This document shows positions 1 to 5,386 of a DNA stretch of 8,584 nt, in pieces; the first letter of the stretch is position 1, and every line of letters begins with the position of its first letter. A program made the position numbers and the translations under genes. The notes under the pieces were generated by a model. It had not been told where the DNA came from. It saw only the letters and a list, made by a program, of their open reading frames with translations, and searched no databases. This stretch comes from Caldifarciminota bacterium (GTDB lineage: Bacteria; Hydrothermota; Tepidihabitantia; SM23-42): contig JAGMEL010000050.1 of assembly GCA_023128195.1 (NCBI GenBank), positions 1 to 8,584 of the forward strand. The letters run 5' to 3'.

Positions 1-135
1 ACGGACAAAGAGATGTTAATTGCTGTATCGGTTGATCTTTCTACACCCCTTTACTCGTTTGCTGAGGATTTCAAAAATATGATTTCGAGACTCTTGAAGC
101 TTCCAGGGCGTAGGGGTTATGATTATTACTACTAA
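1..135 (+). CDS. C-terminal end of an unrecognised protein (partial)
   Basis: Frame 1 is open from the first base to a TAA at 133-135 and gives 44 residues; the other two forward frames hit stops within 35 bases. The fragment contains a hydrophobic stretch (EMLIAVSVDLSTPLYSF), a basic helical part (DFKNMISRLLKLPGRRG) and ends in DYYYY-like aromatic residues (YDYYY). I do not recognise a family and the start lies outside the window. It converges with the lipoprotein gene, with 58 bp between the two stop codons. It could in principle be a short gene starting at the ATG at 13-15, but no ribosome binding site can be judged there. Product unknown. Confidence 0.5.
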   Translation, partial: TDKEMLIAVSVDLSTPLYSFAEDFKNMISRLLKLPGRRGYDYYY

Positions 136-193
136 ACACTGAGGTATCGTAGATATGTACAAGAAGAAAAGAACTTTTTCTTACCTATCTCCA

Positions 194-595
194 TTATTGA
201 TAACAATATGCTTCGTCACTCAACACCTCATTTTCTGTGCCATCTTCGTCTGTCCAGGTAATCATAAACCAAAAATACCCGACTAGAACATAACCTGGGG
301 GAGCAGTCACACCGGTAGGAAGTTCCTCAATGGATTCATTTCTAAATGTCCATGTGTCCTGCCAGTATATTTGTTCATTTTGCCCATTTTCATCCTTCCA
401 CCACCACTGAACAGTAGCTTGTATTGGCGTATCGCCATCTTCGAGTTGAGCAATGATTATAATTGAAACCCCGGTTACATTCCTGCCACCTTGAGGCTGT
501 TGGCCGATTTCTAAGATCAACCGAGTATACTTCTTACTACACGTTATGACAACTAAAGAAGCTATGAATAGTACAATCAATGCATACTTCCTCAT
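194..595 (-). CDS. Small aromatic-rich putative lipoprotein, function unknown
   Basis: The 133-residue product starts with a classic export signal: MRK, then a hydrophobic core (residues 4-18), then Cys19 in the context V-I-T-C. This reads as a signal peptidase II lipobox, although Thr before the Cys is less usual than Gly, Ala or Ser. After lipidation the mature protein would be about 115 residues and anchored in an envelope membrane. The mature part is beta-strand-like and rich in Trp and Tyr (a WWW run at about 64-66, YWQ, TWT, YFWF, TWTDEDG), which suggests a small beta-sandwich or Ig-like module, but I recognise no family. The ATG start is strongly supported by AAAGGAGG four bases upstream and by a near-consensus promoter. 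It is a single-gene transcript, divergent from the beta-propeller gene and convergent with the partial gene at the window start. Gene call confident; function unknown. Confidence 0.85.
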   Translation of the reverse strand: MRKYALIVLFIASLVVITCSKKYTRLILEIGQQPQGGRNVTGVSIIIIAQLEDGDTPIQATVQWWWKDENGQNEQIYWQDTWTFRNESIEELPTGVTAPPGYVLVGYFWFMITWTDEDGTENEVLSDEAYCYQ

Positions 596-599
596 GATT

Positions 600-607
600 C
601 CTCCTTT
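600..607 (-). promoter_or_regulatory. Strong Shine-Dalgarno site of the lipoprotein gene
   Basis: On the minus strand AAAGGAGG lies four bases before the ATG at 595, which fixes the start of the lipoprotein. The same block, AAAGGAGGAAT, precedes the beta-propeller gene. Confidence 0.8.
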
Positions 608-622
608 ATATAATTTATTATA

Positions 623-650
623 ATTATATAACGAATATAAACGGAGTCAA
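623..650 (-). promoter_or_regulatory. Sigma70-type promoter of the lipoprotein gene
   Basis: On the minus strand TTGACT (645-650) and TATAAT (623-628) are separated by exactly 16 bp. Transcription would start near position 616, giving a leader of about 20 nt that includes the AAAGGAGG ribosome binding site. Both hexamers are at or one base from consensus. Called from sequence only. Confidence 0.6.
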
Positions 651-671
651 AAGATGAGTGGTGGAGAAGAT

Positions 672-756
672 ACGGGGTCAGTTCTTGAAATGGGACATTT
701 TTACAATACATTGATTCCTGCAGAAGATAATGCAGAGTGAGGACATTTTAGTAATA
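672..756 (+). repeat. Possible remnant of an insertion-sequence or RAYT element end
   Basis: This stretch carries GGGGTCAGTTCTTGAAAT followed by GGGACATTTTTACAATA. From memory, this resembles the conserved non-coding block often seen at the edge of IS200-like/REP-associated (Y1) transposase genes in diverse bacteria. A second, imperfect copy of the GGACATTTT...AATA block follows at 741-756 (13 of 16 bases match the copy at 693-708), and a short inverted repeat CTGCA/TGCAG (718-722 and 731-735) lies between them. There is no transposase gene here, so at most this is an orphan end or fossil. The strand is arbitrary. Confidence 0.3.
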
Positions 757-801
757 ACTATTAACATTTCTGCTTAGTAATATCAATTTTCATACTTGGT
801 C

Positions 802-830
802 TTGATATTCTGTATAGATTATGGCATACT
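802..830 (+). promoter_or_regulatory. Candidate promoter of the beta-propeller gene
   Basis: TTGATA (802-807) and CATACT (825-830) are separated by 17 bp. The -35 box is one base from consensus; the -10 box matches at four of six positions. The predicted leader would be about 44 nt and would include the ribosome binding site at 868-875. This is the best candidate in the gap but is clearly weaker than the three other promoters in the window. Confidence 0.35.
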
Positions 831-867
831 GATACAAATGCTGTATTCTGTAAGTTGACTATAAAAA

Positions 868-875
868 AAAGGAGG
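868..875 (+). promoter_or_regulatory. Strong Shine-Dalgarno site of the beta-propeller gene
   Basis: AAAGGAGG, preceded by a run of A residues, ends five bases before the ATG at 881 and fixes that start. Confidence 0.8.
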
Positions 876-880
876 AATTA

Positions 881-2365
881 ATGAATAATATAAAGAGACC
901 TTATTTAGTGATAGGCGTGATTTTTTATGTTTTTACTACATTAATTTGGTCACAACCAATGTGGCCGACTTTTCAATATGACAATCAAAGGACTGGTAGA
1001 TGTCCCTATATTGGTCCTGATACATCAGATACACTCTGGACCTACACTGCTGGAGACAATATTCTATGGTCATCACCAGCTATAGCCGAGGATGGGACCA
1101 TATATTTCGGGTGTATGGATGGTTATCTCTATGCAATAAACCATGACGGCAGTTTCAAATGGACATATGCCACATACGGGGATGTTCTTTCCTCACCCGC
1201 AATTGGAGAGGACGGCACAATTTATTTTGGCTCTTCTGACAATATATTTTATGCTATTGAGGATTCTATCACCTATGGTAAGTTAAGATGGACCTTTACA
1301 GGAAGTAGTTATGGCATTGATTCTCCCATTCTTATAGGAATTGATGGGACAAGCTATGCGGTTGCGGGGAATCTTTATGCAATTGATACTGGAGGTAATG
1401 TGAAGTGGTCTTACAGCACAGGAGTAGTATGCGACGAGGCAAGTGTTGCAATGTCCCTTGATGGTTCTTGTTTATACACCCAAAGCGCCACTGCTTTTGA
1501 TTACTTGCTTGCTTGTGTGGATACCAGTGGTAGTGTAAATTGGGAACGAGACATCGGCGGCGCACCTTGGGATTTCTCCAATTCTGTACCAGCAGTAGGT
1601 TCTGATGGAGTAATCTATTTCCCCGCTGGTCATGGTGGTCCCCTTTATGCCATAAATCCAAACAGCACGATCGAATGGACTTGTAGTGGCTTAGGTGATC
1701 TCAGATATACCTCTCCTGGAATTGGAGCCGGTGATACAATATACATGGCAGGAGGGTATGATAATAATCTTCATGCTATTACTCCAGGTGGAAGTGTGGT
1801 CTGGACTTTCAATACTACCAATTCTGTAATCTCGTCTCCAGTAATTGATGGAAACGGTACTATATATATTGCCTCCTATGATACACTCTATGCGATCAAT
1901 CCAGACGGCACGATGAAATGGGCATTAGAAATTGAAACCTTTACAACCGCTACTCCGGCAATGGATACATGTGGAAATCTTTATATCTGTTCAGGTATGA
2001 AATTATACGCAATAGGGCCAGGTGGAGGTTCCGGGATTGCTTATAATTTAATTAAGCAGCCCGCAAAGAATTTTTTCCTTCATATTCACCCCAACCCTTT
2101 CCATAGCAGAACAGATATTAGATTTCAGCTTGTCCCGGTGATAGATGATTTGGATAAGACCAAAGATATTTCATTAAGGATTTATGATGCTACTGGTAGA
2201 TTGGTTAAAAACTTTTCGCTTCGTAGTTCTAACTTCCTACTTCCCACTTCAGTGAAGTGGAATGGTACAGATGACCGGGGTCGTAAACTTCCCGAGGGTG
2301 TTTATTTTGTGCAACTGAACACACCTTATCATCAAGTAACTAAAAAAGTCATTTTCATAAAGTAG
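881..2365 (+). CDS. Secreted eight-bladed PQQ-like beta-propeller protein with C-terminal FlgD-Ig/T9SS-like sorting domain
   Basis: The 494-residue product begins with a signal peptide (NNIKRP, hydrophobic core to about residue 23, likely cleavage near WSQ). Residues about 50-380 hold eight repeats of the form SSPAI-x-x-DGTIYFG-(x)n-LYAI-x-x-DG-x-x-KW, the PQQ-like/quinoprotein-type blade. The repeats begin near residues 64, 104, 148, 187, 234, 277, 318 and 357, and the first strand (LWTYT) could close the ring with the last blade. A short linker leads to residues about 395-494, with PNPF, IRFQL, SLRIYDATGRLVKNF, WNGTDDRGRKLPEGVYFVQL and a terminal KKVIFIK. This is the FlgD-Ig/type IX-like secretion tail. 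Known of such tails: they direct cell-surface attachment or secretion in lineages with type IX-like export. The propeller has no dehydrogenase features that I can see (no c-type haem motif), so a binding or scaffold role is more likely than a PQQ enzyme; its ligand is unknown. It is a single-gene unit, convergent with the HD-GYP gene. Confidence 0.92.
   Translation: MNNIKRPYLVIGVIFYVFTTLIWSQPMWPTFQYDNQRTGRCPYIGPDTSDTLWTYTAGDNILWSSPAIAEDGTIYFGCMDGYLYAINHDGSFKWTYATYGDVLSSPAIGEDGTIYFGSSDNIFYAIEDSITYGKLRWTFTGSSYGIDSPILIGIDGTSYAVAGNLYAIDTGGNVKWSYSTGVVCDEASVAMSLDGSCLYTQSATAFDYLLACVDTSGSVNWERDIGGAPWDFSNSVPAVGSDGVIYFPAGHGGPLYAINPNSTIEWTCSGLGDLRYTSPGIGAGDTIYMAGGYDNNLHAITPGGSVVWTFNTTNSVISSPVIDGNGTIYIASYDTLYAINPDGTMKWALEIETFTTATPAMDTCGNLYICSGMKLYAIGPGGGSGIAYNLIKQPAKNFFLHIHPNPFHSRTDIRFQLVPVIDDLDKTKDISLRIYDATGRLVKNFSLRSSNFLLPTSVKWNGTDDRGRKLPEGVYFVQLNTPYHQVTKKVIFIK
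2211..2252 (+). repeat. Degenerate heptanucleotide tandem repeat inside the sorting domain
   Basis: The DNA reads as six consecutive 7-mers: ACTTTTC, GCTTCGT, AGTTCTA, ACTTCCT, ACTTCCC, ACTTCAG. The last three are clear copies of one unit; the first three fit it only loosely. Because seven is not a multiple of three, each unit is read in a different frame. The tract encodes residues 444-458, between the strand that ends in GRLVK and the WNGTD strand, so it lies in a predicted loop. Confidence 0.4.
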
Positions 2366-2390
2366 CAACAAAAGTGATATCGGGGGTTGT

Positions 2391-2455
2391 GATTGCTTCC
2401 CATTCGATTCACTGAAGTCCGCCAAGAAGTTTTGCGGACTTCTCGCAATGACAGG
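2391..2455. repeat. REP-like palindromic intergenic repeat with an internal hairpin
   Basis: The segment opens with GATTGCTTCC and closes with CTCGCAATGACAGG. These arms resemble the ends of the dispersed palindromic repeat often written GTCATTGCGAGG...GAAGCAATC in many bacterial genomes (recalled, not searched). Inside is a perfect 9-bp inverted repeat, GAAGTCCGC (2414-2422) and GCGGACTTC (2434-2442), with an 11-base loop; ATTGC and GCAAT form a short outer stem. It occupies most of the 118-bp gap between two convergent genes. The hairpin may help end transcription from both sides, but there is no T-run on either strand, so it is not a standard intrinsic terminator. Confidence 0.5.
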
Positions 2456-2483
2456 AAGGGAAAGCTTGGGCTGAAGGTGAGGG

Positions 2484-4025
2484 TTATAGGGGTTCTTCTT
2501 GAATGTATTTCTCCAGACCACTGATGACCGGTGATGAGAATTTACCTTTTTCACCTTTTTTGAGTTCATATAAAACATCCATGGGCATTTTGGGGACTCT
2601 ATATCTTCTGTTTGGTGTGATTGCTGCATTATAGGCATCACTTATTGCTACTATTTCTGTATCCAAACTGATATCCTTCTTACCTTCTGGATAACCACTA
2701 CCATCTATCCTCTCATGATGGTTTTTTGCTATCTCTGCTTCTTCATCTAATCGCAGTTTCCTTAGCATCTTTGCCCCCTCAGTCGGATGAACCTGTAGTA
2801 TCTCCCAATCAAGATCATCCAATGGTGCAATCTTATTAAGTGAGTACCAGGGGATTGCGCATTTCCCAATATCGTGTAGCAAGGCGGATGTTCCTATAAT
2901 CTGGATTTTATCACGTTTAAAAGACAATACCTCAGCTATTCCTACGGCTGTCTTTTTAACATTTTCTGAGTGTTCACTGCCCAGGTACCAATCTTTCAAT
3001 CTCAAGACTTTCAACAAATAATCAAATAGTCCCTTTTCCTTGAAGAATATATGGATATCTTTCATTCCTTTATGACTTGCAAGAATGTTATAAACATTGA
3101 GACTATCTCTCATCATTAGTGTTTCAGCAAGTGTATTCCCATAATATCCTGCATCTTCGAGTGAACGGATCATTAACTCTATACTCTTTTCCTCACACCC
3201 TTTGTTTGCTAATATAAGGGCTTTTATTCGATGATAACTCGGTTTTATGAATCTTCTAACAGTCTCACTTGCATCCCTGATTATTCCTTCAAGGATTTCA
3301 TCAGCCTTTTTTGTTTCACCTCTTCTTGCTTTTACTTCGGCTTTATTTAGTAGAGTGAGAAATCTTGCATATTCTGATTCGGTTTCTTCCATTTTTTCTT
3401 CAGCAATACCTAATATCCGTTCTAATTCCTCATCGTGTTTTCTCGTCCTTTCTGTAAGAAGCAATGAATCTATATAATTATTAGATATCAATTTGAGTGC
3501 CCAGAGATATTCCTTTCCTACTGTACTTTCAAACTGGTCAGGATTGAACTTCTTTATTGCTGCAATTGCTTCCTGATAAACTCCATTTGCATCACTGTAA
3601 TTCTCACGATAAAGGTGTATTGTACAAGCATAATTATTGAGAAACAAAGGTAAGAATAACAGAAATCTTTCTCCTTTTTTTAATTCTTCACAGAAATCTT
3701 TTGTTTCCTTTTCAATGTTTTTTGTTGGATATCCAAGATTGGCAAATGCCCCTGCAAAATACATTTGCTTCCAGAACATTCTTTCATTTCCTCTGCATTT
3801 GTAATAGTACGCATCTGCTTTCATTATTTTATAGGATTCCATTGGAGCGCCAAGATCCCGAAGTTTTCTGCCTATCTCAAGGGACTCGGGATCTTCATTC
3901 CTGTCTTTCTTTCTAATGAAATCAAGATAATCAGATAATCTCTCTGTAAAATCCTTAAACATACCATCGACAATATCGTCGGGTGAGTTAAAGCTTTTCA
4001 GGTATTCAAGAAACATTTCTCCCAT
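2484..4025 (-). CDS. HD-GYP domain protein with N-terminal TPR-like helical region (probable cyclic-di-GMP phosphodiesterase)
   Basis: Starting at the ATG at 4025, the product has 513 residues. Residues about 30-330 are charged and helical with TPR-like spacing, probably a sensor or protein-interaction module; no signal peptide or membrane segment is seen, so the protein is likely cytoplasmic. The C-terminal part is an HD-GYP domain: H352 in the EHS motif, H384-D385 in LLHDIGK, H413 in VHPTEGAKML, H436-H437 and D441 in HHERIDGSGYP, and D463 in AISDAY. All expected metal ligands are present, so activity is plausible. Known of the family: HD-GYP enzymes hydrolyse cyclic-di-GMP or related dinucleotides. 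The usual DAL/DAM after the last Asp is NAA here and RPYR is RRYR, so specificity may differ. Start choice: an upstream TTG at 4058 would add 11 residues, but it lies inside the -35 box, and neither start has a Shine-Dalgarno site; a further ATG lies at 4016. It diverges from murA. Confidence 0.9.
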   Translation of the reverse strand: MGEMFLEYLKSFNSPDDIVDGMFKDFTERLSDYLDFIRKKDRNEDPESLEIGRKLRDLGAPMESYKIMKADAYYYKCRGNERMFWKQMYFAGAFANLGYPTKNIEKETKDFCEELKKGERFLLFLPLFLNNYACTIHLYRENYSDANGVYQEAIAAIKKFNPDQFESTVGKEYLWALKLISNNYIDSLLLTERTRKHDEELERILGIAEEKMEETESEYARFLTLLNKAEVKARRGETKKADEILEGIIRDASETVRRFIKPSYHRIKALILANKGCEEKSIELMIRSLEDAGYYGNTLAETLMMRDSLNVYNILASHKGMKDIHIFFKEKGLFDYLLKVLRLKDWYLGSEHSENVKKTAVGIAEVLSFKRDKIQIIGTSALLHDIGKCAIPWYSLNKIAPLDDLDWEILQVHPTEGAKMLRKLRLDEEAEIAKNHHERIDGSGYPEGKKDISLDTEIVAISDAYNAAITPNRRYRVPKMPMDVLYELKKGEKGKFSSPVISGLEKYIQEEPL

Positions 4026-4030
4026 AATTA

Positions 4031-4058
4031 ATATTAATCTTTTTATTAATATAGTCAA
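4031..4058 (-). promoter_or_regulatory. Promoter of the HD-GYP gene, predicted leaderless
   Basis: On the minus strand TTGACT (4053-4058) and TAATAT (4031-4036) have a 16-bp spacer. The -10 box ends five bases before the ATG at 4025, so transcription should start at or within a base or two of the start codon. This layout matches the facing murA promoter exactly, which supports both the promoter and the chosen ATG. Confidence 0.5.
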
Positions 4059-4090
4059 GAGAGTTAAACTAACAGGTGTAGATTATTTTA

Positions 4091-4118
4091 TTGACAATAT
4101 TACTTATTTCTGTATAAT
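4091..4118 (+). promoter_or_regulatory. Perfect-consensus sigma70-type promoter of murA, predicted leaderless
   Basis: TTGACA (4091-4096) and TATAAT (4113-4118) are both exact consensus hexamers with a 16-bp spacer. Only five bases separate the -10 box from the ATG at 4124, and there is no Shine-Dalgarno sequence in them, so the mRNA probably begins at the start codon. It would drive the whole murA-ispG-amidotransferase run. Confidence 0.75.
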
Positions 4119-4123
4119 TTTTC

Positions 4124-5386
4124 ATGCAGCAGTTTGTAATTGAAGGGGGCATGAAACTTTCTGGTGAAGTAATAATTTCCGGTGCAAAAAATTCAGCACT
4201 GCCGATAATTGCAGCATCCCTTTTAACTGATAAAAAAGTGGTATTGGAGAATGTACCTGATCTTGTTGATGTTAGAACAATGATAGAACTCATACAACAT
4301 CTTGGTGCAGACGTGATGTTTGATCGTCATGTTTTGAGAATTCATACACCAAAGATCAAAAAAATTGATGCCCCTTATGATATTGTTAGAAAAATGCGTG
4401 CATCATATTATGTGCTTGGTGCATTATTAGCACGCGAGAAAAAGGCAAAGGTATCTTTGCCAGGTGGCTGCGCTATTGGCCCAAGACCGATTGACCTGCA
4501 CATAAAGGGGTTGCGCACAATGGGTGTTAACATAGAGATTGAAGAAGGTTTTATCAATGCTCACACTCGTCAATTATCAGGTCATGAGGTAAATATCGAG
4601 GGTCCAAAAGGTACTTCAGTTGGTGCTACCATAAATGTTATGATTGCTGCAGTTCAGGCGAAAGGCGAGACGATTATTAGCCCGGCAGCCTGCGAACCCG
4701 AGGTGATTGATGTTGCAAATTTTTTAAATGCGATGGGTTTTGATATTACCGGACAGGGTACACACAGGATTAACATAAAAGGAAAATCTTCTGCAACAGA
4801 CGTTAAGTATTCTATTATCCCTGATCGTATTGAAGCGGGCACCTTTGCTACAGCAGCAGCAATAACCCGCAGTTCAATAACTATAAAAGATTGTTGTCCC
4901 GATCATTTAACTAGTATCCTTGGTAAACTTGAAGAGATTGGCGTGGGTGTAGGAAGAGGAGAAAATAATATTGTAGTGAATGGCACGCGACAAATGCATG
5001 CCGCTAATATCTTTGTAGCAACATATCCTGGCTTTCCTACAGATATGCAGGCTCAATTTATGGCGCTTCTTTCGATTGTGCGTGGAACGAGTACCATAAA
5101 AGAGACAATCTTTGAGAACCGCTTTATGCAGGCATTGGAACTTATGAGAATGGGGGCAGATATTACAATTGAGGGCAACACAGCAGTCATTAATGGTGTG
5201 GACAAATTATCCGGTGCTTATTTGATGGCTTCAGATCTACGCGCTTCTGCAGCTTTAGTACTTGCGGGTCTTGTAGCAAAGGGTAGAACTGTAGTGCGTC
5301 GAATTTATCATTTAGACCGGGGTTATGAAAAATTCGAAATCAAGTTGCGCCGTTTAGGAGCGAGCATAAAAAGGCAGAGCGAATGA
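4124..5386 (+). CDS. murA: UDP-N-acetylglucosamine 1-carboxyvinyltransferase (MurA)
   Basis: MurA transfers enolpyruvate from phosphoenolpyruvate to UDP-GlcNAc, the first committed step of peptidoglycan precursor synthesis in the cytoplasm. At 420 residues it has the normal family length (419 in E. coli). Key residues are present: K22 in SGAKNSALP, R92 in VRKMRAS, catalytic C116 in LPGGCAIGPRP (so fosfomycin sensitivity would be expected, unlike the Asp variants), R121 just after it, D307 in YPGFPTDMQ and R399 in YHLDRGYE. The start at 4124 keeps the conserved first beta-strand (FVIEGG). An internal ATG at 4151 has a GAAGGGGG-like site upstream but would remove that strand. The start codon lies directly behind a perfect promoter with no leader. 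The stop overlaps the ispG start by four bases (ATGA), which indicates translational coupling. Confidence 0.98.
   Translation: MQQFVIEGGMKLSGEVIISGAKNSALPIIAASLLTDKKVVLENVPDLVDVRTMIELIQHLGADVMFDRHVLRIHTPKIKKIDAPYDIVRKMRASYYVLGALLAREKKAKVSLPGGCAIGPRPIDLHIKGLRTMGVNIEIEEGFINAHTRQLSGHEVNIEGPKGTSVGATINVMIAAVQAKGETIISPAACEPEVIDVANFLNAMGFDITGQGTHRINIKGKSSATDVKYSIIPDRIEAGTFATAAAITRSSITIKDCCPDHLTSILGKLEEIGVGVGRGENNIVVNGTRQMHAANIFVATYPGFPTDMQAQFMALLSIVRGTSTIKETIFENRFMQALELMRMGADITIEGNTAVINGVDKLSGAYLMASDLRASAALVLAGLVAKGRTVVRRIYHLDRGYEKFEIKLRRLGASIKRQSE

Noticed and set aside
164..182. AT-only hairpin AAGAAAAG/CTTTTTCTT as a terminator between the first two convergent genes
   Set aside because: The stem has almost no GC pairs, a very short loop and no clear T-run after it, so it would be too weak to call.
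1332..1661. Open frame on the minus strand inside the beta-propeller gene
   Set aside because: It is antisense to a repeat-rich coding region with clear blade motifs; its translation is low-complexity His/Gln/Arg-rich and has no recognisable domain or ribosome binding site.
2414..2442. The 9-bp hairpin as a standard intrinsic terminator
   Set aside because: No T-run follows the stem on either strand, and the surrounding arms point to a dispersed palindromic repeat instead.
2249..2641. Minus-strand open frame spanning the convergent gap and both gene ends
   Set aside because: It overlaps two well-supported genes and the palindromic repeat, and its translation resembles no protein.
4023..4058. 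TTG start at 4058 for the HD-GYP gene, adding 11 residues
   Set aside because: The TTG is the first half of a TTGACT -35 box, there is no Shine-Dalgarno site, and the added residues (TILIKRLILI) look like translated AT-rich promoter. The ATG at 4025 fits the leaderless layout.
4151..4153. Internal ATG in murA preceded by GAAGGGGG
   Set aside because: It would remove the conserved first beta-strand of MurA, and the upstream ATG sits exactly behind a perfect promoter.
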